Both the position numbers and the translations under genes were made by a program. Below, piece by piece: positions 37,463 through 48,227 of a stretch of 64,000 nt of DNA (position 1 is its first letter; each line of letters opens with the position of its first letter). Under the pieces are notes generated by a model, which did no database searches, was not told the DNA's origin, and saw only the letters and a program-made list of their open reading frames with translations. The DNA comes from Plantactinospora sp. KBS50 (lineage in GTDB: Bacteria > Actinomycetota > Actinomycetes > Mycobacteriales > Micromonosporaceae). The stretch spans positions 496,001-560,000 of the forward strand of contig NZ_CP022961.1 of assembly GCF_002285795.1 (NCBI RefSeq). Reading direction: 5' to 3'.

Positions 37463-40400
37463 GCGGTGTCTGACGTCGGACGTGCTGACGCCCCGGGAAC
37501 CCGCCCTGCGGCGGCCGAGAGGAAGGCCGCCGGCCATCGGCGTACAACCACCAGGTCCGCCAGCGCCCGGCCGAGCGCCGCCGACCAACCGTCGCCGGTA
37601 CGGGGCTGACCGACCGCCGTCTCCAGCGCCGACCAGGTCGACGGAGCGGCACCCGAACCCGGACCACCGCCCGACTGCGTGCCGTTGCCCGAGCCCACGC
37701 CGAACAGCACGGCCATCACTACCGACCGGTCCACCAGCAGTTCCTGGCTCCACCGCCGTACCGTGTCGAGTTGCTCGGCGGCGGTGGCCCCGGCGACTGG
37801 GCGGCCGTGGCGCGCCGCCCACCGGTCGCTGTCCGGGTGCCGGCCGGCGCCTGGTTCACGGGCGCACAGGTCCTGCAAGGCGATCCGGACCGGGTTCCAC
37901 CGGAAGCACGGCGCAAGCCAGCGCGTGGCCGGGTCCGGGCAGCGGGCCGCGGTGGGGAGCGTACCGGCCAACTGGGCGCGCAGTTCGGCGGCGACGTGCG
38001 CGGCGAACTCCGCCGGGCTGTGCGAGGCGGCCAGCGGCACCGAGCGCGCGTTCACCGCCGCCTCGACCGCGTGGCGGATGGCGCAGTCGAGCAGCCGCGG
38101 CTCGACCGCCGCAAGCCGGTACGCGAAATCCGTGGACGGGCTCGGCGCCGGCATGCCGACGAGGTGCCCGATGACCGCCAGCTCGGCCCAGACCACCAGC
38201 GCCGGCTCGCCCCGGCCCAGCCGGCGGGCGCCGGTCATCCGGCGCAGCGCGCACGGGTCGACGGCGCAGGCTGGTGGGCAGGCGGGGTTCGGGGTGCTGA
38301 CGAGTCGTACCGGATCGGCCAGGGGGACCTCGACGCCGTCGCGTTCGCGGTCGGTGCCGTCCGGGACCCGGACCAGGATCGGCTGGTCCATGCCGTCGGT
38401 GAACACCGCGCCGGTGCCGGGTGGCAGGGTCACCAGGAAACGTGACTGCTCCTCGGTGAGGTTCATCGTCGCGCCGACCGTCTCGCGGTCATCCCGTGCG
38501 GGTAGCCGGTGCACCACCTTCACCGCGGTGTTTTTGATCGCGTCCGGGATCAGTTTGGCCGGGATCTGCTCGGCGATGACGAGACCCTCGCCGTACGCGC
38601 GGACCTCGGCGAGCAGGGCCGCGAACAGTTCCACCGCGTGCGCGGCCGGCCCGGGAGCGTCGGGGCGGCGCAGTAGCCGGTGCGCCTCCTCGATCACGGT
38701 CAGGTGGCGCAGCCCGGCGCCGGGTGGCCGGTGGTGTTCGCGTATGCGAAGGTGCTCGACCAGCTGGATCAGGGTGGCTCCGATGAGGAACGCCTTGTCC
38801 CGGTCGTCGCCGACGTCCTCGATCTCGATGATCACGTTGTCCCGCAGCAGCCGGTCGAAGTCGAGCGGGTGACCGCCCTCGAAGAACCGACCGGTGGTGC
38901 CCAGGCGCAGGCTGCCCAGCCGTACCCCGATGAACCCCCGCACGTTGTCGGTGATCTCACGGCTGTACCCGATCGCCTCGACCACCTCCTCGGCCGCCAC
39001 CTGCAGGTCGGCCAGGGTCGGCAGCCGTGGTGTGACCCCGGGGTGGGCCGGCTCGCCGAGGGTGAGGTCCCAGCCCAGCCGCTCGTAGCTGCGGGTCAAC
39101 GCGCCGGCCAGGACCTGCGGGAACGGCTCGTCGGCCTGGAACGCGGCGACGAACAGGGCACGGGTCAGGTCGGCGTGGGTCTGTAACGGGAACCCGGGTG
39201 CCGGAGCGAGTGGGTTGAACCCGACCGGTGGCGCGGACGGGTCACCGGGGCGCAGCGCGATCACGTCGCCGTCGGGGACCCGGGCGGCCATCTGCCGGTA
39301 CTCGGCCTTCGCCGGCTCGATCACCAGCCAGGGCAGCCCGGCCGAGCTGGCCTGTTCGAGCAGGTGCCGCACGGTCTGCGACTTGCCACCACCGGTGGCG
39401 CCGCAGACGAAGGTGTGCCGGTTGAGGCTGCCGGTGGGCAGCCGGAGCGGACCGGCCGGCATGCCGTCCCGGTCGGTGACCTGGCCGAGGTTGAGCGCAC
39501 GGGCGTCGCGGGGGGTCTCGGGGTCACGTCGAACGTCGGCCGGGGTACGACCCGGATGCCGGGGATCTCCACCGTGGGTGACCGGACGAGCGCGGCCACC
39601 GCGGGCGCACCGGCGAGGAACGGGCTGGCCGCAGGTTCGCCATCGGTGGCGAGCACGGTGTCGAGGTCGCCGGTGACCCCGGTGGGCACCAATGTGTACG
39701 CGAGCCGGCCGAGGTCGGTCGCGGCGCAGAGCAGTCCGGCGACCGCCTGGGCGCCGGCCGGGTCCGGTCCTCCGGCGAGCAGGTGCACCTGCCACAGGCC
39801 GGTGGACTCGCCGGTCCGCAGCTCCCGGTGGCGCCGTTCGAGGCGGGCGGCACGGACGGCGTACTCGGGCGAGTTGCGGGTACGCGCGTCGCGTTCCAGC
39901 GCGGCCACCCGGCCCGCCTCGGCGCTGACCTCAGGGGGTGGCAGCGGCTCGGCCAGCAGCAGCCAGCCGAACGGGCCGCGCCAGACGCCGAGCAGCGCGT
40001 CCGCCAGGCCCGGGGGCAGGCCGCCGTCAGCGGTGCGCACACTCTCATCGAGCAGCAGCCCGTCGACGATCCCGCCGACCCGGGTCCATGCCGGGAGCGT
40101 GGCCAGCAGTGCGGCGGCGTCGGCGGCGGGCAGGGCTGATCCCCGGGTGCCGGGCGGAAAGCTGAGCGCGACCGGTTCGGCGGTCTTTCCGTCGGCCGCG
40201 CGCGGGGCGGGCGGTGTCGGGCCGGTGCCCGGTGCGGCCGGGGACAGGTCGGTGGCGAGCACGGTCACCGGGCCGGCGGCCGCCGGCCGGACCCAGCCCA
40301 GGAGCAGCGGCGCGGACCGGCCGAGCGAGTGGTGGTACGCAGCCACGACCGAGGCCAGCCGCCGGGGCCGATCCGGGTCCTCCTCTGCGGCGTCCGCCCG

Positions 40401-40523
40401 ACGCCGCTCCGGCGGCACGGGCTCGTACACCTCCTCGACCCGGCACAGCGGCGCCTGCCACAGCCAGCGGGTAATGCCCGTGGCGTCGCCGGGGTGAGAG
40501 GGGCTCGGGTATGCGAGGACCAT
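37456..40523 (-). CDS. HerA/FtsK-like ATPase, apparently frameshifted
   Basis: About 1,022 residues if one missing base is restored. The first part (ATG 40523 to about 39,520) reads to VVPRPTFDVTP. The continuation RDARALNLGQVTDRDG lies in another frame. A missing C in CCCCGAGACCCCCC (plus strand 39,510-39,523) explains it. The ATPase core has Walker A CGATGGGKSQT and Walker B LRHLTVIEEAHRLL, with the HerA-type segment EGLVIAEQIPAKLIPDAIKN. Such hexameric motors move DNA or protein. It begins 5 bp after the membrane-protein gene and ends inside the toxin-like gene. Confidence 0.75.
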
Positions 40524-40528
40524 CGGCG

Positions 40529-42678
40529 TCAGGACTGCCCGGGCGGCTGCCAGCCGGGCGGCGGTGCCGCCGGCGGGTACTGCGGGGGTACTGCGGCGGT
40601 GGGTACTGCGGGCCGGGCGTCCCGCCCGGGTGATAGCCGGGCGGCGGGTAGTTGGGCGGCGGGTAGTTGCGCACGGCGGGGTTGCCCGGCCCCGGTGCGT
40701 GGCCGGGAACCTGCTGGATGGGCGGGTGCGGCGGCGGGTACAGCGATACCGGTTGCGTCGGCGGCAGCGGTTCGTGCGAGGCCCGTGGCAGGGTGATGAT
40801 CGACGGGTCGCACTCGACCGGCAGTTGGGTCACCTGACCTGGCCGGCCCTGGACCAGCAGCAGCACGTGGTCGGGCAGGTGCTGCAGCGTGGTCGGTTCC
40901 ACGCTGTACTCGTACACCCGCTGTTGCCCGACGGCGTTGCTCCAGTTGGTGCCCTCGGTCCGGTTGGAGGCCATCGACCAGTTACGGGTGGTTGACCAGC
41001 CCTGGGTACGGCTGTGTGACTCGCTGCTGCCGCCGCCGCGGGACCAGTTCGAGCCGTGGGAGCTGTGTTCGGCGCCGTCGGACGAACTGCCGCCCCGGCC
41101 CCAGTTGCTGAACGTGCTGGTCACCTTGCCGATGTTGAGCGACTCGGTCTCGGCCCACCCCTCGGTCTCGGTCTCGCCGTGCGACTCGCTGCCACCGAGC
41201 GTGCAGGTCAGCTGGGAGACGACGAACTTGTGCTGACGGCCGATGAAGTCGGCCGCGCGGGCGGCCTCCTCGTGGTTGCCCAGCCGCATGAAGCCCACCG
41301 CCCCGCCGCCGAGCAGGTGCGCGGAAGCGTCCCGCAGGTGCCGGAAGAGCAGGACTAGCCGGATGTCGCGGCGCTCGCAGATGTCGGACAGTCGCTCCAC
41401 GTGCCGGCGTTGCAGGTCATCCGCGCTCGCGATGATCAGGGTCCGCGGCGGGTCGGCCGCGAGCATTCGCCGGGTCGCCCACTGTACGACCAGGTCGACC
41501 AGCAGTTCACTGCGTACGTTGCGGCCGTCGCTGTCCAGCGTTATGCAGCTGACGAAGCCGTTCGTGCCAGCCGTCGCCCGGCTGCCCAGCTCCCGCAGCG
41601 GGTAGATGTACGAGTCCAGGCGCCGCAGGTGTCCGTGGGCCTGTCGCCGGTACTCGTCGGAGAACAGGTCGTCGGCGAGCCGTAGCCGCTCGTCCTCGGT
41701 GAGCTCGGACCGTATGCCCGGCTCGCCCATCACCGTGTGGAGGGCGGCCGAGAGCCGGGCGAAGGTCAGGTCGTGGCCGATCACGTCACAGATCGCGGTG
41801 AGGACCCGGTTGTCCATCGCCCGGTCGGCCCGGTTGCCGCCGGGGCTGTCGCCGTACATCGACTCGACCAGGGCGTCCACCAGTTGGTGCCGGTCGAGTC
41901 CGACCAGCAGGTCGCTGTCGGCCATGTCGGTCGGCAGGCGCTGCAACTCGACGCCCGCGCCGACCACGCTGGACAGCCGGACCAACTCGGCGCAGACCGA
42001 CTCTCCGGACAGGTCCAGTACGGTGAGCGCGCCGCGGGTGCCGACCATGGAACTGCCGAAGACGGTCAGGAAGGCCTCCCAACCCCAGAGCGTGCCGCCG
42101 ATGATATCGAGGCGGCGGTTGCCGTCGGCGGTCCGCGCCGCCCCCCACTCGACCATCGCGTCGATCCGCTCCAACTCGGCGCTCTGGAACGCCTCGCGGC
42201 GCTGCTGCCACAGCGCGGTGGCCTGGGTGAACTGCGCGCTGTTGCGCTTGGCCGCGTTCCGGACCGCGCGCGTGGCCAGGTAAAGGGTCAGGCCGCGCAG
42301 CGCGGCCAGCACGATGGTGCCGAGCAGGGCGATCCCGGAAAGGACAGCCATCGCCTCGGCGGGTCCGGAGAGCGAGATTTCGGCGGACGTGGACGTGCCC
42401 CCGGTCGGGGCCGTGGTGGTGCCGAGACAGGCGCCGACGCAGGCGAGGGCGATCGACACCCCGATTCCGATGCCGATCGTTCTTAACAGCCGGACGACGA
42501 ATCCGGTTTTCAGCCGTTGCAGCCGGTCCAGCAAATGCTGGGGCACCGGCGCCTGTACCGGCGGTGGCTCGGCGAAAGGTCGCAGTGTCTGCCAGCGGTC
42601 CCGGAAAAGCCATCCGAGTCGTTCACCGGACGCGAAGAGCTTGGCTATGGACTGGGTCGGGTTGTCTGGTTGACTCAT
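40529..42678 (-). CDS. two-TM membrane protein, VirD4/TraD-like without P-loop, apparently frameshifted
   Basis: About 716 residues with one base restored. Two TM segments (RLLRTIGIGIGVSIALACVG and AMAVLSGIALLGTIVLAAL) are followed by a soluble domain. That domain contains a strand resembling the ATPase core of coupling proteins but with no GxxGxGK(S/T) (GALTVLDLSGESVCAELVRL), and a degenerate Walker-B-like TLIIASADDL. A Ser/Gly-rich stretch and VLLLVQGRPGQ end it, then a Pro/Tyr-rich tail. A missing C in a run of five (plus strand 40,584-40,588) shifts PPPQYP out of frame; the other frame gives PPGWQPPGQS and a stop 5 bp before the ATPase start. I infer a membrane scaffold for that ATPase. 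Confidence 0.65.
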
Positions 42679-43122
42679 GCACGTAATCCCTGATTCGGTG
42701 TGACCGCGGATCGCGTCAGTTGCTCACTTGCGAGCCAACTCACCGCGCTACTCAACCAACCTGTCGGCGCCCGCGCCACCCCCCGGCCACCCCGACCGAG
42801 AGGACTACCGGTGGAGGTATGGCTGTCCGACGGTCGTCCCCGGCATCCGTTGCGTCAAAAGTCTTACCGGATCGATTTTGTTGGGCCTGTTGAACAGGGC
42901 CAAGGCGGTCTCGGCGCCGCCTTCGCCGAGTCGGGTTCCGAACGAGACGATCTCAGGTCGGATCTAGGACACATTGACATTCGTCAACAAGTTGCCGAGC
43001 AAGTCGGCGATGCCCGAGAAGGCCGGCAGGGCTCTGCGCCACCAGGGCCGGTGCTCGGAAAGCACCGGGACCTTCGCCGAGCGCACATGGTCGGACCTGG
43101 AGCGATGCCCTAACATCGCCGA
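42679..43122. other. 444-bp divergent intergenic region
   Basis: Promoter region between the minus-strand four-gene operon and the AfsR-like gene. No coding sequence or repeat is recognised. It is less GC-rich around 42,840-42,900. Confidence 0.6.
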
Positions 43123-46100
43123 ATGGGCGACGGCGCGACCCCGGCGGATGCCCCGAACACGCCGTCCGGCCGGCCAACGGTGGGCAGGCTGCTCCGGACG
43201 TACCGTCTGCACAGCGGGCTGACCCAGCGCGAGTTGGCGGTCCGGGCCGGCCTCAGCATCGCCGCGCTCCGGGACCTGGAGCAGGGGCGGAGCACCAGGC
43301 CGAGACGCGCATCGGTGGCGGCGATCGCGGCGGCGCTCGGCCTCGACGACCGGGCCAGGGAAGCGTTGCACACCTCGGTCACCGCGGCGACCCGGGACCA
43401 CGAGCCGGCCCGGGTGGCCGACCCCGGTGCGCCCGTGGAGATCCGGGTGCTGGGGCCGCTCGAACTTCGGCGCGGCAACGAACCCGTAGCCATCGGCTCG
43501 GCCACCCAACGGGTACTTCTCGCGAAGCTTGCCCTCGGCGCCCCGGAACCGGTTCCCCGGGACTCCCTCCGGGAACTGCTGCACGGCCGATATTCGGCCC
43601 AGGACGCGACGAAGCTGCTGCGGACGCACCTCACCCGACTGCGCCGGCTGGTCGAGCCCGCGGGCCAGCGCCTCATCGTCACGACCCCGGCGGGCTACCG
43701 CCTCGTGGCCACCGCCGCACAGCTCGACCTGGCCCGACTCCGGCAGTTGGCTGCGCAGGCGCGCGACGCGTCGCCCGAGTACGCGCTCACGCTCCTTGCG
43801 CAGGCGGCGGAACTGTGGCGTGGCGGGTGCGACCTGGGCGAGCTGGTCGGCGACCCGCTGCTCGCCTCGGTCACCGAGGAGTACGCCACCCTGCTGCGGC
43901 GCTTCGCCGAGGTCGCCCGGGACGTCGGCGAGCCGGAGCGGCCGCTGCCACGGCTGCGTGAGCTGGCCGGTCGGCTGGAGTTCCACGAGCCGCTGCACAC
44001 CGCGCTGATCGTCACGCTGGCGGCCAGCGGGCGGCAGGCCGAGGCGCTGGCGGCGTTCCAGCGCGTTCGGGCCAACCTGCGCGAACAGCTCGGGCTCGAT
44101 CCCGGGGACCTGCTGCGGGACGCGCAGGTGGGTGTGCTCCAGCAGCGCTGGCGGGTGCCGGAGACGGCCGCCCGCAGCGTGGTCCAGCAGTTGCCGGCCG
44201 CCCCGACCGGGTTCGTCGGCCGGGAGCCGGAGCTGGCCCGCATCGTCGCCGCCGTCGCGCGTACGGGGCACGAGTCGCGGCACGCGTCGTCGCGGATCGT
44301 CCTCGTCCACGGTGCGGCCGGATCGGGGAAGACGGCCCTGGCGCACACCGCCGGGCATCGGCTGCGCCCGCGGTATCCCGACGGCCAGCTCTACGCCGAT
44401 CTCGGTGGCGCCTCGCCCGAGCCCGCCTCCCCGGCGGCGGTTCTCGGCCGGTTCCTGCGGGCACTCGGCGTGCCGGCCGACCGCATCGGCGACGACCTCG
44501 TCGAGGACTCGGCCCTGCTGCGTACCGAGTTGGCCGGGCGCCGGATGCTCGTCGTGCTCGACAACGCGAGCGACGCGGCGCAGGTGCGACCGCTGCTGCC
44601 GGGTACCGGCCGAAGCGACGTCCTGGTGACGAGCCGGTGGCTGTTGCGCGGGCTGGAGGTCGCGGCCTCGGTGCCGCTCGGCACCCTGACGGCGGCCGAG
44701 TCGCTCGACATGATCGCGGCCGCGGCCGGCGGCGAACGGGTCGCGGCCGACGAGGGGTCCGCGCAGGAGCTGGCGACCGTCTGCGGCCACCTTCCGCTCG
44801 CGTTGCGGATCGCGGCGGCCCGGCTGGCGAGCCGTCCGTCGTGGACGATCGGCGACCTGGTGCGGCGGCTGCGTGACGAGGGTGGTCGCCTCGCCCAGCT
44901 CGTCGACGGGTCGACGAGCGTCCTGGCCAGCTTCCAGCTCAGCTACGACAGTCTCAGCGAACCGGCCCGGCGGGCGTTCCGGCTCTGCGCACTGCACCCG
45001 GCGCAGGATTTCGGGGTGACCGCCACCGGCGCCCTGCTCGACACGGACGACGCCACGGCCGAGCGGATCCTGGACGAACTGCTCGACGCCAACATGCTGC
45101 TGCAGTACTCGGCACACCGGTTCCGGTTCCACGACCTGCTCCGGCTCTACGCCGGCAGGCTGGTCGGGGCGGAGAGCGGTCGGACCCGACACGACGCCTT
45201 CGCGCGGCTGCTGGCCTCGTACGCCGAGCGGGTGACCGCCGCGATGGACCGGGCGCTGCCGCAGATGGTCCGGCTCGCCGGCCATCCCCGGCCGCAGGGC
45301 CGGTTCCCGGCCGAGGAGCAGGCGGTGGCCTGGCTCGACGCCGAGGCGACCGCGCTGGTGCTGCTGGCCGAGCAGGCCGGCCGGGACGACGGGCTCGCCG
45401 ACTTCGCCTGGCGGATCGCCGACCAGCTACGCGGCTACTTCCTGGTCAATCCGCACGTCGACGGCTGGACCCGGATCGTCGCGGCCGGCTGGTCGGCGGC
45501 GGAGCGTTCGGGCGACGGCCGGGCTCGGGCGGCGATGCTGATGTCCAGGGGGCAGGCCCGGAGCATGGTCGGTCGCGACCTCGAAGGTCTCGACGACACG
45601 CTCGCCGCCCTGCGGCTGGCGCAGGAGTGCGGCTGGCACGCGGCGGCGGCCTACCTTTCCCACAACGTCGGCTGGCAGTACTACGAGTTCGGCCGGCTCG
45701 CCGACGCCGAAACGTGGTTCGGTCGGACTCTCGACCTGACCGCGCACGAGCCCCTGGGGCATATCCGTGCGGCGGTCCTGAACGGCATCGGCATGATCAT
45801 GCTCGGTCGCGGCCGCCGCGAGGACGCCGCGACGAGCCTCACCGCCGCGTTGGAAATCAACATGAGGACCGGGCGCGAGCGTGCCGCGCTGGTCAACCGG
45901 GGGAACCTCGCGAGCGTACTGCGGCAGCGTGGTGAATTCCTCGCCGCGGCCGAGCAGCTCGACACCGTTCTGCGCAGGTACCGGCGGCGCGGAAACCTGC
46001 GCGGCGAACTCTCCACCCTGGACGAGATGAGTCGGCTGGAAATCGACCGGCGGAACCTCGCCAGCGGGTTGAGCCTGGCCCGGCAGGCACACGATCTCGC

Positions 46101-46413
46101 GGTCAAGACGTACGACCGGCGGGCCCAGGCGATGACCGCCGGCACGCTCGGTGACGCGCTGCGGGAGAGCGGCGAGATCGCGCAGGCGCTCGACGTGCTC
46201 CGGGACGGGGTTGCGATGGCCCGGCGGCACTCGTACCGCTACCTGGAGACCAGGGCACGGGTGGGCCTCGCCCGTGCCCTGGCACTGGCCGGTGAGCCGG
46301 ATGCGGCGCGGCGCGAGGCCGGCCGGGCCGAGCGGGTCGCCCACGACCTGGGATTCGGCGCCCTCGCGACGGAGGCGAGGGCGATCGCGGTGGACCCGCC
46401 GGCCCGCGACTAG
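43123..46413 (+). CDS. AfsR-like regulator: XRE HTH, BTAD, NB-ARC, TPR
   Basis: 1,096 residues. The N-terminal XRE helix-turn-helix is SGLTQRELAVRAGLSIAALRDLE. Next is a winged-helix segment (IRVLGPLELRRG) and a bacterial transcriptional activation domain to about residue 340. The NB-ARC ATPase has P-loop GAAGSGKT and an RLLVVLDN-type Walker B (GRRMLVVLDNASDAAQ), and several C-terminal TPR-like repeats follow. AfsR/SARP-type STAND regulators activate antibiotic genes. The extra XRE domain before the SARP-like part is noteworthy. It could regulate the four-gene operon or the biosynthetic operon; neither link is shown. Confidence 0.88.
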   Translation: MGDGATPADAPNTPSGRPTVGRLLRTYRLHSGLTQRELAVRAGLSIAALRDLEQGRSTRPRRASVAAIAAALGLDDRAREALHTSVTAATRDHEPARVADPGAPVEIRVLGPLELRRGNEPVAIGSATQRVLLAKLALGAPEPVPRDSLRELLHGRYSAQDATKLLRTHLTRLRRLVEPAGQRLIVTTPAGYRLVATAAQLDLARLRQLAAQARDASPEYALTLLAQAAELWRGGCDLGELVGDPLLASVTEEYATLLRRFAEVARDVGEPERPLPRLRELAGRLEFHEPLHTALIVTLAASGRQAEALAAFQRVRANLREQLGLDPGDLLRDAQVGVLQQRWRVPETAARSVVQQLPAAPTGFVGREPELARIVAAVARTGHESRHASSRIVLVHGAAGSGKTALAHTAGHRLRPRYPDGQLYADLGGASPEPASPAAVLGRFLRALGVPADRIGDDLVEDSALLRTELAGRRMLVVLDNASDAAQVRPLLPGTGRSDVLVTSRWLLRGLEVAASVPLGTLTAAESLDMIAAAAGGERVAADEGSAQELATVCGHLPLALRIAAARLASRPSWTIGDLVRRLRDEGGRLAQLVDGSTSVLASFQLSYDSLSEPARRAFRLCALHPAQDFGVTATGALLDTDDATAERILDELLDANMLLQYSAHRFRFHDLLRLYAGRLVGAESGRTRHDAFARLLASYAERVTAAMDRALPQMVRLAGHPRPQGRFPAEEQAVAWLDAEATALVLLAEQAGRDDGLADFAWRIADQLRGYFLVNPHVDGWTRIVAAGWSAAERSGDGRARAAMLMSRGQARSMVGRDLEGLDDTLAALRLAQECGWHAAAAYLSHNVGWQYYEFGRLADAETWFGRTLDLTAHEPLGHIRAAVLNGIGMIMLGRGRREDAATSLTAALEINMRTGRERAALVNRGNLASVLRQRGEFLAAAEQLDTVLRRYRRRGNLRGELSTLDEMSRLEIDRRNLASGLSLARQAHDLAVKTYDRRAQAMTAGTLGDALRESGEIAQALDVLRDGVAMARRHSYRYLETRARVGLARALALAGEPDAARREAGRAERVAHDLGFGALATEARAIAVDPPARD

Positions 46414-47303
46414 CCGGTGACGCCGACCATCCGGTAGTAGCCCAGCGGGGGCTTGAAGTCGACGCTCATGTAGCCGATCCCCGCCGCCGGGCTCATGGCC
46501 GAGTACAACTGACCGCCGCCCGCGTACTGGCCGACGTGGCCGTCGTAGAAGACCAGGTCCCCGATCTTGAGCTGGCTGCGGCTGACCCGGATCGCGTCGC
46601 GGCTCTTCAGGTTGGTCAGGTCGGCATTGTTGTTGTCGGCCTCCGACCGTGCCCAGTCGTACTGCTGCGCCGACGACCTGACGCCGCCCCAGCCGGGGAA
46701 GTTGACCACCCGTTCGTAGGCGAACTTGACCAGGCCCGAGCAGTCGTACGCGTCCGGACCCGTGGCGCCCAGGACGTAACGCTTGTTGATCTGGTTGAGG
46801 GCGTACTGGTAGGCGAGCCGGGTGTAGTTGTAGATCTTCTTCGTCACCGAGCAGGTGGTGCCCTGCGCGCTCGTACCGTTGCTGACCTTCACCTCCAGGT
46901 GGTTGAACTGGGCGATCCCTTCCGGGTCCCAGGACTGGCCGCCGCCGCTGGCGGAGTCGCCGTAGCCGCCGCCGACCCCGAACACCACCTCGTCGTTCCG
47001 GAAGATCCAGCTCCGGCCGTTGCCGGAGTCGTCCCTGGCGGCGATCTTGATCAACGGCGTCATGCCGTCGGAGCTGGTGTCGTTGAGTTCCCAGTGGACC
47101 TTGGCGCTGCGGGTGCCCTCCCACTCGACCTGGATGACCGCGCGGGCACCCGGGCAGCCGACCGGAATCTCCAGGCTCGGGTTGTCGATCGGCGCGGCCG
47201 AGGCCGGCGTGGCCATAACGACGCTGGTGGTCAGGAACACCGGCACGGCGAGCAGTATGGCGCGAAGTGACCGGCGTCGCGGGCCGGGAGTCTTCGTGAG
47301 CAT
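46410..47303 (-). CDS. secreted NlpC/P60-family cell-wall hydrolase
   Basis: 297 residues. A signal peptide (RRRSLRAILLAVPVFLTTSV, cleavage near ASAAP) leads to a beta-rich middle domain of about 120 residues. The C-terminal NlpC/P60 domain has catalytic Cys in DAYDCSGLVKFAY and His in GDLVFYDGHVGQYAGGG. It should cleave peptide bonds in peptidoglycan stem peptides. It is convergent with the AfsR-like gene, overlapping by 4 bp at the stop codons. Confidence 0.9.
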   Translation of the reverse strand: MLTKTPGPRRRSLRAILLAVPVFLTTSVVMATPASAAPIDNPSLEIPVGCPGARAVIQVEWEGTRSAKVHWELNDTSSDGMTPLIKIAARDDSGNGRSWIFRNDEVVFGVGGGYGDSASGGGQSWDPEGIAQFNHLEVKVSNGTSAQGTTCSVTKKIYNYTRLAYQYALNQINKRYVLGATGPDAYDCSGLVKFAYERVVNFPGWGGVRSSAQQYDWARSEADNNNADLTNLKSRDAIRVSRSQLKIGDLVFYDGHVGQYAGGGQLYSAMSPAAGIGYMSVDFKPPLGYYRMVGVTG

Positions 47304-47674
47304 TCGACTTTCTCCCTCGGTTCGTCCGTCCTGTGATCGGACGTCAGGGAGACTAGGAATGCGGCTGGCGCCGCCGATTCCCGTACCTCACCCGTACCGG
47401 GACGGCCGCCGGGCCGCCGGGCCGCCGCGGCGCCGGGCCGCCGCGGCGCGAGGGCGGAACGCGGCGCGAGGGCGGAACGCGGCGCCCCGCCCCGCCGGCA
47501 AGTTCCCCAACGGCGGTGGCCGGCCAGCTGTCACTTTCCTCTGGGGCTGCGGCGATGGCGGCCCGCACCTGCTTCGCACAGCCGGCTACGGCGAGTCCGT
47601 CGGCGATGAGACCCAAGGTCAGTCGGAGCAAGGGTCGGACCGGGCCGGGAGGACTCCCTCGCACATCCTCACTG
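47304..47674. repeat. intergenic region with GC-rich tandem repeats
   Basis: About 47,405-47,486 is built of GGGCCGCCG-type units and two direct copies of GCGCGAGGGCGGAACGCG. No gene is recognised in the rest of the 371-bp gap. Confidence 0.65.
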
Positions 47675-48190
47675 TCAGATCAGGTGCGGCGGCAGGGCGC
47701 CTTCGAGGATGAGCAGCTGGCGTTTGCGGTCCAGACCGGCGGCGTACCCGGTGAGCGCCCCGGCGGCGGAGATGACGCGGTGGCAGGGCCGCACGATCAG
47801 CAGCGGGTTCGAGCCGATGGCGCGCCCGACGGCGCGTACCGCGGCCGGCGCGAGGCCGGCGGTGGCGGTGATCGCGCCGTATGTGGTGGTGGTGCCGTAC
47901 GGGATGGCGTCCACGGCCTGCCACACCCTGGTCTGGGTGACCGTGCCGGTGGCGGCCATGTCCAGCTCAAAGGCGGTACGCCGGCCGGCCAGGTAGTCGG
48001 TGAGCTGGTCGACGATCGGCGTGAGCCGGGTGTCGTCGTGCCGCCAGTCGGGTTGCACCGTGGCACCGGTCCGCTGCTCCGGCAGGCTGACGGAGGTGAG
48101 GATGACACCGTGGCGGGCGCCGGGGCCGGGCTCGGCGGTGATGAGTACCGAACCCAGGGCGGTGTCGAGGCGGGTGTAGAGGATGGTCAT
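47675..48190 (-). CDS. ogt: methylated-DNA--protein-cysteine methyltransferase
   Basis: 171 residues. The MGMT active site is PCHRV with acceptor Cys136. TQTRVWQAVDAIPYGTTTTYG is the DNA-binding helix region with its Arg finger context (AVRAVGRAIGSNP). It removes O6-alkyl groups from guanine irreversibly. Third gene of a minus-strand repair operon, 37 bp after the Ada-like gene. Confidence 0.95.
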   Translation of the reverse strand: MTILYTRLDTALGSVLITAEPGPGARHGVILTSVSLPEQRTGATVQPDWRHDDTRLTPIVDQLTDYLAGRRTAFELDMAATGTVTQTRVWQAVDAIPYGTTTTYGAITATAGLAPAAVRAVGRAIGSNPLLIVRPCHRVISAAGALTGYAAGLDRKRQLLILEGALPPHLI

Positions 48191-48227
48191 GCGGTGCCGT
48201 GCTCCCGTGGCTGGTCGTGGATGGGGG

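Noticed and set aside
40045-40528. C-terminal extension of the two-TM membrane protein
   Set aside because: It is Arg-rich and overlaps the start of the ATPase gene. The alternative frame ends neatly 5 bp before that start, so the extension is better explained by a frameshift.
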